Under the pieces are notes generated by a model. It did no database searches. It saw only the letters and a list, made by a program, of their open reading frames with translations, and was not told the origin of the DNA. Both the position numbers and the translations under genes were made by a program. A stretch of 64,000 nt of DNA from Actinoplanes campanulatus (GTDB taxonomy: Bacteria; Actinomycetota; Actinomycetes; Mycobacteriales; Micromonosporaceae). Where the stretch lies: positions 62,001 through 126,000 of the forward strand of contig NZ_BMPW01000021.1 in assembly GCF_014647795.1 (NCBI RefSeq), in the 5' to 3' direction. This document shows, one piece after another, positions 25,074 through 31,871 of this stretch. Position 1 is the stretch's first letter; every line of letters starts with the position of its first letter.

Positions 25074-25318
25074 CCGCGCCGGGCGATCACGGGGGCGTCG
25101 TCATCACCTTGCGAGACATCTATCAGCAGCTTGTCGGGCTGGCTACCCGGGTGGATACGGCCCTGTCGCGTGGTGACCACCATGAGGAGATGCTGACGGA
25201 CCATGAGTCGCGCCTACGGTCGCTGGAGCGTGGCCGCTGGCCACTGGCCTCGGCGACCGCGCTGATCGCGTTGGGGTCGCTGGCGGTGGCGATCCTCGTG
25301 GCGCTCTACAAGAAGTAG
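25070..25318 (+). CDS. membrane-anchored lysis-cassette protein, 82 aa
   Basis: ATGA overlap with the endolysin gene. An amphipathic helical N-terminus (LRDIYQQLVGLATRVDTAL) and a single C-terminal membrane segment (ASATALIALGSLAVAILVAL) ending in KK. This resembles the coiled-coil plus anchor proteins that follow actinophage endolysins and may act as a holin or holin modulator. Confidence 0.55.
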   Translation: MTAPGDHGGVVITLRDIYQQLVGLATRVDTALSRGDHHEEMLTDHESRLRSLERGRWPLASATALIALGSLAVAILVALYKK

Positions 25319-25496
25319 CTGCCGCCCTAAACCTTTCTGGTCCGTAGGAGATGGGCACCTTAGGTCTGGTTAAGGTCCCCGACCGCCGCCACCCGTTCGA
25401 TTGGTGCTGACCCTGCCCGTTCGGTTGGTGCGCCCCAGCTCAGCCCTTTCGGTCCTCGGCATGCCGCCGGGGGCCTTCGTTGTGATCGGAGACATC

Positions 25497-25715
25497 ATGC
25501 GCACCGCAGTTTTCTGGCGGGAGACCACCGAGCGCGCCGTGAAGTCGGCCGCTCAGGCGCTACTCGGCCTGTGGCCGCTCGACCAGTTCAACATCCTCAA
25601 CGCCGACCCGCGCCTCGCCGGCGGAATCGCGGCCGGCGCCGCAGTGCTGTCGATCCTGACCTCACTGGCGTCTACGGCCATCGGCTCCACGTCGAGCCCC
25701 AGCGTGGTCGAGTGA
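25497..25715 (+). CDS. r1t-type holin
   Basis: 72 aa from ATG 25497 with a GGAGA site. The pattern FWRETTERAVKSAAQALLGL...AAVLSILTSLASTAIG is that of the r1t holin family: an amphipathic helix followed by a membrane helix and a polar Ser-rich end. Holins open the membrane so that the endolysin reaches the wall. It is separated from the endolysin gene by a 178-bp stretch carrying a near-direct repeat (CCCGTTCGATTGGTGC / CCCGTTCGGTTGGTGC) but no gene that I can see. Confidence 0.75.
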   Translation: MRTAVFWRETTERAVKSAAQALLGLWPLDQFNILNADPRLAGGIAAGAAVLSILTSLASTAIGSTSSPSVVE

Positions 25716-25939
25716 GCCGCCGGGCGGTCTGGATCACCGCATTCCTCGGCGTCACCACGGTCGCGCTGGTCGCCGAGTGCTGGGCATCGTGGGACAGCAG
25801 CCCCGACACGGTGCCGTGGACCGACCTGATCGTGGGCTATGTGCCGGGCGAGATCACTGCCTTGGTCCTCGGCGCGCTCGCGGCCTGGCTCCCCGTGCAC
25901 TTCGGGCTCCGCTACTGGCGGAAGCGCCGCGCCGAGTAG
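25712..25939 (+). CDS. small two-helix membrane protein of the lysis cassette, 75 aa
   Basis: GTGA overlap with the holin gene. Two hydrophobic segments (ITAFLGVTTVALVAECW; ITALVLGALAAWLPVHFGL) and a basic C-terminus (RYWRKRRAE). It could be a second holin or an antiholin. It is the last late gene before a bidirectional terminator. Confidence 0.55.
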   Translation: MSRRAVWITAFLGVTTVALVAECWASWDSSPDTVPWTDLIVGYVPGEITALVLGALAAWLPVHFGLRYWRKRRAE

Positions 25940-25954
25940 TACTACAGACGTCCC

Positions 25955-26000
25955 CATGAAGCGCCCCACCTGGCCACCCGGCCGGGTGGGGCGCTTCATG
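25955..26000. terminator. strong bidirectional terminator
   Basis: A perfect 16-bp inverted repeat (25955-25970 with 25985-26000) with a 14-base loop lies between the convergent last late gene and the minus-strand gene at 26011. It serves both directions. Confidence 0.8.
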
Positions 26001-26010
26001 CTGTTCAGGG

Positions 26011-26394
26011 TCAGTCGCGGCGCCAGCGGTACGGCTTCGGTCCCTTGCAGGTGTAGCGGACGCCGTCCTTGGTGAAGCTCTGCCCGCGCCGGTTGGTGGC
26101 GCAGAACGCGCCAGGCTTGCCCGCGCCCAGGTCCCGCTCCGGGTCGGCCTCCTTGGTGCGGGTGGCCGGCCGCGACGTGGCGACCTCGGTCACCACCGTG
26201 GTGGCAGTGGACCGGGTGGTGACCGTGCCGGCGGGCCGGTCCTCCCGGTCGGCAGTCGCGCCGATGGCGAGGAAGCCCCCGAGGCACAGCACGAGGACGC
26301 CACCGCCGGCGCCGAGCACGATGGGTAGGGTCCGCTTCGGCTTCGGCTGCTGCGGCGGCTTGTAGCCGGGCGGGTACGACGGCGGGTAGGACAC
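26011..26394 (-). CDS. single-pass membrane protein with small extracellular Cys domain, 127 aa
   Basis: A Pro/Tyr-rich cytoplasmic start (SYPPSYPPGYKPPQQPKPKR), one membrane helix (TLPIVLGAGGGVLVLCLGGF), a Thr-rich spacer and a C-terminal domain with two Cys (AFCATNRRGQSF...RYTCKGPK). It is transcribed against the late genes, so it may be expressed in the lysogen; a lysogenic-conversion or exclusion role is possible but unproven. Confidence 0.55.
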   Translation of the reverse strand: MSYPPSYPPGYKPPQQPKPKRTLPIVLGAGGGVLVLCLGGFLAIGATADREDRPAGTVTTRSTATTVVTEVATSRPATRTKEADPERDLGAGKPGAFCATNRRGQSFTKDGVRYTCKGPKPYRWRRD

Positions 26395-26496
26395 GGGCTC
26401 TCCCGGGCGTGAGGCGTAGACGCACGAGCATCGCTGTCCCGCCGAGGCCAGCGCCAGTGCGGCCGGATGATCGTCGGCGATGTCCAGCCGTTCGGG

Positions 26497-26715
26497 CTAC
26501 TCGCCTTCGGGGTCCTCGGCGAGCGCCGGCCGGTGCTCGGCGATCCAGGCCTCGACGTCCTGGGCGAGCCAGATCCTGCCCGCTTTCAGCTCCCACCGCG
26601 GGGCCGGGAAGGCCAGCTTGCGGCTATCGGCGATCTGTGAGACGCGCGCCGCGGTGACGCCGAGCGCCCGCGCGATCTCTGCGGTGCCCATCAGTCGCAC
26701 GTCGTCGAGGTCCAC
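26497..26715 (-). CDS. AlpA/excisionase-like HTH protein A
   Basis: 72 aa from GTG 26715 (GTG 26742 would add 9 residues; no clear Shine-Dalgarno at either). The winged-helix core MGTAEIARALGVTAARVSQIADS, then WLAQDVEAWIAEHRP, is that of AlpA/MerR-type recombination directionality factors, which bind DNA and steer the integrase. A paralogue with the same C-terminal signature lies at 27416. Confidence 0.7.
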   Translation of the reverse strand: MDLDDVRLMGTAEIARALGVTAARVSQIADSRKLAFPAPRWELKAGRIWLAQDVEAWIAEHRPALAEDPEGE

Positions 26716-26728
26716 AAGATCGAACGCT

Positions 26729-26756
26729 AAGTGACTTCGCACTTTACGGTACGTAA
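26729..26756. promoter_or_regulatory. two overlapping small palindromes at the HTH-A start
   Basis: AAGTG(N6)CACTT at 26729-26744 and TTACG-GTA-CGTAA at 26744-26756 share one base and lie in the divergent gap between HTH-A and the plus-strand genes. Candidate operator, possibly autoregulatory. Confidence 0.4.
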
Positions 26757-26880
26757 TACCCGTTCACTCTTTACGATCCTTCTAGATGGTCCTAAAGTCC
26801 CTGACCTAGAGGCGGCGCGGTGCTGGACTCGATCACCGGCGCCGCGCCGCCTCGTCCACCCCTGGATCAGGGAGGCGACC

Positions 26881-27069
26881 ATGACGGGCGCAGCAGACGG
26901 CACGCAGTTGGCGATACCGCCGCAGCAGTGGACCGAGGCCAGGAGGCGCCGCTCCATCTGCGGATGCGGCAGGCCGATCAAGACGTGCTGTTTCGGCTGG
27001 GTCCACGAAGACTCCAACTGGGTCACGTCGGGCACGTGTGCGGACGCCGTACCTAAGGACGGCCGCTGA
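26881..27069 (+). CDS. Cys-rich small protein, 62 aa
   Basis: GGGAGG precedes ATG 26881. Basic with a CxC and a CC (SICGCGRPIKTCCFGW) and later Cys, a pattern suggesting a metal site. First gene of a three-gene plus-strand mini-operon. Family unknown. Confidence 0.5.
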   Translation: MTGAADGTQLAIPPQQWTEARRRRSICGCGRPIKTCCFGWVHEDSNWVTSGTCADAVPKDGR

Positions 27070-27194
27070 TGGTGAGCTGGATCCACATGCTCTGCGGGCG
27101 AGCCGCGAAGTTCCCGAGGGGGACCGACCCGAACGCTAAGAACTCGCCGTGCCCGTCCTGCGGTGTAGCGGTCGGCGGATGGGCTCCGGCGTGA
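27069..27194 (+). CDS. 41-aa zinc-ribbon-like peptide
   Basis: Starts in a TGATG overlap and ends in a GTGA overlap. One Cys near residue 9 and a CPSC near the end suggest a mini zinc ribbon. Too short to assign. Confidence 0.4.
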   Translation: MVSWIHMLCGRAAKFPRGTDPNAKNSPCPSCGVAVGGWAPA

Positions 27195-27358
27195 CCGGCG
27201 AGCCGAGTGAGGCCTCCGCGCCGCCCGCCCCGGCCCGGCAGGATCGCGAGGAGCCGTCGATCATGCGCCTGCTGCTCTCCGGCGTGCTGACGCCGGAGGA
27301 GATCGACCGTCTTGAGGTGGCGCCGGGCCGGTGGTGCCTGCCCGGCGCGCCCCCGTAG
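27191..27358 (+). CDS. hypothetical protein, 55 aa
   Basis: GTGA-coupled. A Pro/Ala-rich start is followed by a short helix (IMRLLLSGVLTPEEIDRLE). Ends 58 bases before the 3' end of the convergent HTH-B gene. Function unknown. Confidence 0.4.
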   Translation: MTGEPSEASAPPAPARQDREEPSIMRLLLSGVLTPEEIDRLEVAPGRWCLPGAPP

Positions 27359-27415
27359 CCCCCTGCCGGAGGGGTGGAGGGCGGCGAGTGCTGCGGGGCA
27401 GGGACCCGGCCGCAG

Positions 27416-27625
27416 CTACTCGTCGCCCTCGTCGTCGAGGAGGTCGGGCCGGTGCTCACGAACCCACGCTTCGACGTCGGTGGTCAGCCAGACGCGGCCC
27501 ATGACCAGCTCGTCGTAGGTGGCCGGCCAGCTCGGGAGGGCGAGGTAGTGCTTGAGCCGGGTCTCGCCGATGCGGAGCCGCTGCATGATCTCGGCGGCTC
27601 CCATGAGTCGGCCCGTGCGCGGCAT
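27416..27625 (-). CDS. AlpA/excisionase-like HTH protein B
   Basis: 69 aa. Core LMGAAEIMQRLRIGETRLKHYL, then VWLTTDVEAWVREHRPDLLDDEGDE; the ending closely parallels HTH-A (DVEAWIAEHRP...), so the two are paralogues diverged mainly in the recognition helix. One may control excision and the other transcription. An inverted repeat sits just upstream of its start. Confidence 0.65.
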   Translation of the reverse strand: MPRTGRLMGAAEIMQRLRIGETRLKHYLALPSWPATYDELVMGRVWLTTDVEAWVREHRPDLLDDEGDE

Positions 27626-27650
27626 GCCCTGACGCTATGGAGATCGGCCC

Positions 27651-27679
27651 TGACGCCTCCGTCACTGCCGGAGGCGTCA
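27651..27679. promoter_or_regulatory. 10-bp perfect inverted repeat upstream of HTH-B
   Basis: TGACGCCTCC (27651-27660) pairs with GGAGGCGTCA (27670-27679) around 9 bases, 26 bases upstream of the HTH-B start. A further GATCTT(N5)AAGATC palindrome lies at 27703-27719. Both are candidate operators. Confidence 0.45.
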
Positions 27680-27900
27680 CTAGTCGCGCGCCATGATGCA
27701 CGGATCTTGGTCGAAGATCAAGTGGCCGATATTGATCTGGCTGAAAGTTGACACGTTCCAATCTGGACGAGTCGGCGGACCAAGGCCAAACGTATTGATC
27801 GCCCACCGTTACGGCAATGTTGCCAGTGCGTTACGAGGAGTCTCATGGATCTCTAGCCTCCTGGGGCCAACAAGGAGGCCGGGACCCCCGGGGGGAATCA

Positions 27901-28317
27901 GTGGTCATCGCCGCCGTCATCTTCATCCCGCCCAGCATCAGCCTCGACAGCATCTACGCCACGCAGTGCGTCGAGTACGCCCTTCAGCGCGGCTATCGGC
28001 TCACCGCGATCATCCGGGAGTGGAGCGTGGTGGAGCACTACCTGTGCTCCGGCTCCGCCATGGTCGTCGTTGTGGCCCGGCACGAACACCTCGCCGGCGA
28101 GCAGTTGGTTGAGGTCGTCGACTCGGGGCCCTGCGCGCCCGTGGTGGATCTGTGCTCCCGGCGAGCCAAGCAGAACACCCGACGCCTGTGGCCGAGCCGG
28201 AAGTGGTTCAGCAACGACCGGGTCCGGGAGATCCTCGACGGCGACGGCCCGGTGTACGGCCTGGACAGGGAGACCGTCGAAGCGCTTCGGCGGATCCGTC
28301 GAGGGTTGAGCCACTAG
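27901..28317 (+). CDS. resolvase-like small protein next to the attachment site, 138 aa
   Basis: GTG 27901 behind a GGGGGG stretch; an upstream in-frame start (27817) is less convincing. The chain YATQCVEYALQRGYRLTAII...SGSAMVVVVARHEHL resembles the N-terminal alpha/beta domain of serine resolvases, but the catalytic Ser region is absent, so it is probably non-catalytic. Small proteins of this kind occur beside integration sites of actinobacterial elements; the role is unknown. Confidence 0.45.
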   Translation: MVIAAVIFIPPSISLDSIYATQCVEYALQRGYRLTAIIREWSVVEHYLCSGSAMVVVVARHEHLAGEQLVEVVDSGPCAPVVDLCSRRAKQNTRRLWPSRKWFSNDRVREILDGDGPVYGLDRETVEALRRIRRGLSH

Positions 28318-28344
28318 GCCGGCCGTCACTCCCTGTGCAAGATC

Positions 28345-28366
28345 AAGGGTGTACGTAAGGGTGTAC
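28345..28366. repeat. direct repeat near the attachment site
   Basis: AAGGGTGTAC occurs at 28345-28354 and 28357-28366 (12-base period), about 80 bases from the tRNA-like core. GTTGTTG...CAACAAC complementary segments follow. The arrangement resembles arm-type binding sites for a tyrosine integrase. Confidence 0.45.
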
Positions 28367-28442
28367 TGCACCGTGTTGTTGGGGGTTGCACTGAGCAGCG
28401 TTTATGCAGGCCAGGCAACGTCTTGCAACAACTGTCGACAGA

Positions 28443-28485
28443 CTCGTAATGCGTAGGTCGTCGGTTCGATTCCGACAGGCGGCTC
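28443..28485 (+). repeat. attachment site core, copy A: 3' half of a tRNA-Thr(CGT)-like gene
   Basis: These 43 bases match 29772-29814 with one mismatch. Read as tRNA they give the anticodon loop CTCGTAA (anticodon CGT), variable loop AGGTC, T-arm GTCGG-TTCGATT-CCGAC and acceptor strand AGGCGGC. The 5' half does not pair, so this is a fragment left by recombination, not a working tRNA. It marks the right end of the prophage. Confidence 0.8.
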
Positions 28486-28492
28486 AGAGGGA

Positions 28493-28525
28493 AAGCCCAG
28501 GTCACTGACCTGGGCTTCTTCTTTT
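28493..28525 (+). terminator. tRNA-type terminator, copy A
   Basis: Perfect 11-bp stem (28493-28503 with 28507-28517), 3-base loop, then CTTCTTTT. The same stem follows attachment copy B, so the duplicated segment includes the tRNA terminator. Confidence 0.8.
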
Positions 28526-28868
28526 GAACAGGTCGACCACCGTCTCTCCGACCGTGCCGGTCCGCATATGGTCCGCACCCTGCCGAGCCGCCTGGTCGAG
28601 GCGGTTCGCCACCTGATCGAGGTCGTCCTCGAACAGGTCCGCGTAGACGTCCAGGGTCATGGCCGCCGAGGCGGGATGGGCACCGACCGGCGCTGGTGGT
28701 TCTTCGGGGTGCCCTCGACCAGTTGCCCGCGTACCTCGCTGAACGCCACCGCAACCGTGACCCGGCGTCGCAGCAGGTCCAGGCGGCCCACCCGCAGTGC
28801 GGACATCTCGCCCCACCTGAGGCCGGTGTATGCCAAGAACCGGACGGTGGGATGGCTGGAGCTGTAGG
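28502..28868 (-). pseudogene. remnant of a tyrosine site-specific integrase
   Basis: The minus strand encodes two integrase pieces in different frames: VRFLAYTGLRWGEMSALRV plus EGTPKNHQRRSVPI (the first catalytic Arg region), then ASAAMTLDVYADLFEDDLD at the very C-terminus. The segment between them, which should carry the HxLR motif, is deleted, and the N-terminal domains are absent. The frame ends inside the attachment-site terminator, as integrase genes often do. Confidence 0.8.
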
Positions 28869-28880
28869 CGGCTGTGACCG

Positions 28881-29438
28881 TCAGCGGCGTACGAGGGACC
28901 GGGTGTCGAGTTCGAACCGGAACGGGTGCTCGGAGGTCAGGGTTGCGCCGGTCTTCACGACGGTTTCCTCGACGTAGTGGTGGCTGTCGAGGCGGTTGAG
29001 CCGCAGTGTCAGCGAGTCCGGTGCCTCGTGCTCGACCAGGAGGTACCACCCGATGCCGGCAGCGGCGTAGAGCTGCATCTTGAGCACGCGGTCCATGGCG
29101 GCGTTGCTCGGCGAAACGATCTCACCGATCAGGACCACCCGGGAGGCGTCCGCCGTGACGTCTTCCTCATCCTGGTCCACCACAGCCAGGTCGGGAATGA
29201 CGATGCGGCCGGTGTTCAACCTGACGTTGATCGCCTCGTAGACGAAGAGCCCGGCTGGTTCGGCACCGTCTTCCAGTGCGTTCGCCAGGCGGCGGGAGAG
29301 GCGCTGATGGCTCATGCTCGGCGCGGGGCTCACGACCAGGCTCCCATCGATGAGCTCGATCCGGTCCGTCGTCTCGCCGAGCGCAAAATACTCGTCCTCA
29401 GTCCATGGACCGACGTGGTCAACCACTCCCACGCTCAT
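28881..29438 (-). CDS. Uma2-family (DUF820) putative restriction-type nuclease
   Basis: 185 aa. [18 protein letters not shown], the acidic [13 protein letters not shown] and [15 protein letters not shown] match the Uma2 fold (PD-(D/E)XK superfamily: D in PDLAV, E in GEIVS). These proteins are abundant in actinobacteria and cyanobacteria, with a nuclease fold but uncertain function. It lies between the two attachment copies, so it is cargo of the older element or adjoined during its decay. Confidence 0.8.
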   Translation of the reverse strand: MSVGVVDHVGPWTEDEYFALGETTDRIELIDGSLVVSPAPSMSHQRLSRRLANALEDGAEPAGLFVYEAINVRLNTGRIVIPDLAVVDQDEEDVTADASRVVLIGEIVSPSNAAMDRVLKMQLYAAAGIGWYLLVEHEAPDSLTLRLNRLDSHHYVEETVVKTGATLTSEHPFRFELDTRSLVRR

Positions 29439-29771
29439 CGACTACGTCACCTCCAGCAGCGGCTCATATGAAGATGCTTCCGTCCACGGTACGGCACCTC
29501 AGGCAGCACGGTGATCCTGCGAAGCAGCGCGGTGGCGTGAGTGGGAAGGCGGCCCGTCCTTGGCCGAGGTGGCGGCCATGCCACTCGACGGCCGCGCCGT
29601 GTGCCGCGCTGACTCTGGTCGGGAGCGTGCCGAAATCTGAACCTCAAGATCGAGTAGGCCGCGTTCAGTCCGCACGAAGTCCGCAGAGACAGCGGAACGC
29701 TGTCAGATCTTGACAAGCGTTTCCGCAGCTCAGCGGACATCCGCGCAGCTAGATCAACGATCTCGTTCGGT
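29439..29771. other. gene-free stretch before attachment copy B
   Basis: No convincing gene. It contains short repeats around GTCCGCA/TGCGGAC-like words (near 29671-29750, for example GTCCGCACGAAGTCCGCAG and later TCAGCGGACATCCGC). These could be remnants of integrase arm-binding sites of the older element. Confidence 0.4.
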
Positions 29772-29816
29772 CTCGTAATGCGTAGGTAGTCGGTTCGATT
29801 CCGACAGGCGGCTCCA
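29772..29816 (+). repeat. attachment site core, copy B: 3' half of tRNA-Thr(CGT) with CCA
   Basis: The same 43-base core as copy A with one difference in the variable region, followed here by the complete CCA end. The 5' half of the tRNA is again missing. This is the outer boundary between foreign DNA and chromosome. Confidence 0.8.
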
Positions 29817-29820
29817 CGGG

Positions 29821-29848
29821 AAGCCCAGGTCATCGACCTGGGCTTTTC
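29821..29848 (+). terminator. tRNA-type terminator, copy B
   Basis: The stem AAGCCCAGGTC (29821-29831) pairs with 29835-29845 and is followed by TTTT-like bases. Stem identical to copy A, with a different loop (ATC versus ACT). Probably the original terminator of the chromosomal tRNA gene. Confidence 0.75.
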
Positions 29849-29898
29849 CATGGGCAAAGATCTGGATCACCGCCGGGGGTGTTCCCTACGGTGTGGGC

Positions 29899-30642
29899 AT
29901 GGAGTCGAGTCGTGGTGTCGTGCTCATCACCGGTGCGAGCGCCGGCCTGGGCGAGGAGATGGCCCGGCAGTTCGCCGCGCTCGGCTACGACCTGGCGCTC
30001 TGCGCCCGGCGGGTCGATCGCCTGGAGACGTTGCGTGCCGAGCTGACCGGGACCAGGGTCAGCGTGAAGGCGCTGGACGTGACCGACGACGAGGCGGTCT
30101 TCACGGTGTTCCGGGAGTTCGCCGCCGAGTTCGGCCGCATCGACCGGGTGATCGTCAACGCCGGGCTGGGCAAGGGCGCCCCGCTGGGCACCGGCCGCCC
30201 GGACGCGAACCGGGACACCGCCCGGGTCAACTTCCTCGGTGCGCTGGCGCAGATGGAGGCGGCTTGCGAGATCTTCCGCGCCCAGAAGCGTGGCCACCTG
30301 GTGGTCGTGTCGTCGATGTCGGCGTTGCGCGGCATGCGGAAGTCGATGACCACGTACGCCGCCACCAAGGCCGGTGTCGCCGCCCTGGCCGAGGGTCTGC
30401 GCTCGGAGCGGATTCCCGGGGTCGACGTCTCGGTCGTCTACCCCGGCTACATCCGATCGGAGATGAACGCGCACGTCCAGCAGAGGACTCGTTTCATGGT
30501 GGACACCGAGACCGGCGTACGGGCGATGGTCGCCGCCATCGAGAAACGCCGCGCGAGGGCGTACGTCCCGGCGTGGCCGTGGGTGCCGATCGGCGTGGCC
30601 ATGCGCGTGCTGCCGCTCTCGGTGGTCCGCAGGATGGCCTGA
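29899..30642 (+). CDS. short-chain dehydrogenase/reductase
   Basis: 247 aa from ATG 29899 (GTG 29893 adds two residues). The cofactor motif is ITGASAGLGEE, the NAG motif is VNAGLGKG, and the catalytic Ser-Tyr-Lys set reads VVVSSMSAL...YAATKAG. The C-terminal segment after residue 225 is hydrophobic (WPWVPIGVAMRVLPLSV) and may touch the membrane, as in DltE-like SDRs. It is the first chromosomal gene after the tRNA scar. Substrate unknown. Confidence 0.88.
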   Translation: MESSRGVVLITGASAGLGEEMARQFAALGYDLALCARRVDRLETLRAELTGTRVSVKALDVTDDEAVFTVFREFAAEFGRIDRVIVNAGLGKGAPLGTGRPDANRDTARVNFLGALAQMEAACEIFRAQKRGHLVVVSSMSALRGMRKSMTTYAATKAGVAALAEGLRSERIPGVDVSVVYPGYIRSEMNAHVQQRTRFMVDTETGVRAMVAAIEKRRARAYVPAWPWVPIGVAMRVLPLSVVRRMA

Positions 30643-30643
30643 G

Positions 30644-31810
30644 TCAGCGCGGCGGGCGCAGGGCCGGTGTCAGCGCGATCGACAGGACCAGCAGCATCGC
30701 CACCGCGAGCAGTCCTCGCGAGACCGTGTAGTGGTCGCCGAGGAAGCCGATCAGGGGTGGCCCGCCGAGGAAGGCGCAGTATCCGATCGAGGCGACCACC
30801 CCGACTCGGGCCGGGGCGCGGGCCGGCTCGTCGGCGGCGGCGCTCATCCCGACCGGGAAGCCGAGGGATGCGCCCAGGCCCCAGAGCAGGGCGCCGGCGA
30901 AGGCGACCGGGGTGGACGGTCCGAAGACGAAGATCAGCAGCCCGCCCAGGCCGATCACCGCGAGCGCCCGTAGCACCGGGACCCGGCCGTAGCGGTCCAG
31001 CAGGTTGGGGCCGTACCAGCGGCCGACCGTCATGGCGGCCAGGAACAGCGCGAAGGCCAGTGTGCCGGTGGCCGCCGTGGTGCCGTAGTCGTCGATCAGG
31101 GCGATGTTGATCCAGTCGATGCCGGCGCCTTCGGTGAGTGCGAAGGCCAGCACGAACACGCCGATCAGCAGGGTGCGCGGCTCGCGCCAGGCGGCCAGCG
31201 CGCTGAACGTGCCGCCGCCGGGTTCGGGTTCGGTCTCGTCCGGCACGAATCCGCGGACCGACACGACGACCGCCCCGGTCACCAGCACGCAGGCGAGGAC
31301 CACGTGCCAGGTGACCCCGATTCCGGCCTGGACCACCGCGGCGCCGGCCAGTGCCCCGGCGACCGTGCCGACGCTGTATCCGGCGTGGAACCGGGACATG
31401 ATCGAGCGGCCGATCCTCCGTTCCACGACGGCGGCCTGGACGTTCATGGCGACGTCCCACGCGCCGGTGGAGAAGCCGTACAGGTAGAGCGCCACGACCA
31501 CCGGGACGACCCCGAAGTGGTAGCCGATCGCCGCGGCCGACAGCGACGCGCCGAGCATGATCGCCATGGTGCCGACCATGGCCCGCGACCCGAACCGGTG
31601 GACCAGGTGACCGGCCAGCGGGAGCGACGTGATCGAGCCGGCCGCGATGGCGAGCAGGACCAGCCCGAGTTCCGACGGGGTGAGCCCCAGGTGGTCGCGG
31701 ATCTGCGGGATCCGGGACGCGAAGGTCGCCATGGCGACCCCGAGGAAGATGAAGGTGATGTAGACGGAGCGGGTGCTGACCCGTGGTTCTGACGTCTCGA
31801 CCGTGCTCAA
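30644..31810 (-). CDS. MFS transporter
   Basis: About 388 aa from TTG 31810 (GTG 31852 would add 14 residues but would run through the operator palindrome). Twelve hydrophobic segments are evident, with MFS-type loop motifs (GHLVHRFGSRAMVG after helix 2; NLLDRYGRVPVLR after helix 8). It resembles fucose-permease/YbjJ-type carriers. It is convergent with the SDR and divergent from the flavoprotein, across a LacI-type palindrome. Confidence 0.82.
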   Translation of the reverse strand: MSTVETSEPRVSTRSVYITFIFLGVAMATFASRIPQIRDHLGLTPSELGLVLLAIAAGSITSLPLAGHLVHRFGSRAMVGTMAIMLGASLSAAAIGYHFGVVPVVVALYLYGFSTGAWDVAMNVQAAVVERRIGRSIMSRFHAGYSVGTVAGALAGAAVVQAGIGVTWHVVLACVLVTGAVVVSVRGFVPDETEPEPGGGTFSALAAWREPRTLLIGVFVLAFALTEGAGIDWINIALIDDYGTTAATGTLAFALFLAAMTVGRWYGPNLLDRYGRVPVLRALAVIGLGGLLIFVFGPSTPVAFAGALLWGLGASLGFPVGMSAAADEPARAPARVGVVASIGYCAFLGGPPLIGFLGDHYTVSRGLLAVAMLLVLSIALTPALRPPR

Positions 31811-31830
31811 GCGATGACCCCGTGTGATCG

Positions 31831-31844
31831 TGAAAGCGTTTTCA
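31831..31844. promoter_or_regulatory. LacI/CcpA-type operator
   Basis: TGAAAGCGTTTTCA, a 14-mer with 6 of 7 paired positions and the central CG-rich step typical of LacI-family operators. It lies 21 bases upstream of the MFS start and 28 bases upstream of the flavoprotein start, so one repressor could control both. No LacI-family gene is present in the window. Confidence 0.6.
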
Positions 31845-31871
31845 CAAGTCACGTTATCTAAACTTCGGACT

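Noticed and set aside
27901-28317. Functional serine recombinase
   Set aside because: No catalytic Ser segment or large DNA-binding domain; only a resolvase-like alpha/beta part is suggested.
28443-29816. Intact tRNA gene at either attachment copy
   Set aside because: Only the 3' half folds; the 5' acceptor and D arm are absent upstream of both copies, so neither is a functional tRNA.
29447-29857. Minus-strand ORF across the tRNA-like copy B
   Set aside because: Its start (AACRNRTDYLRITR) is the familiar false translation of the reverse strand of a tRNA 3' end.
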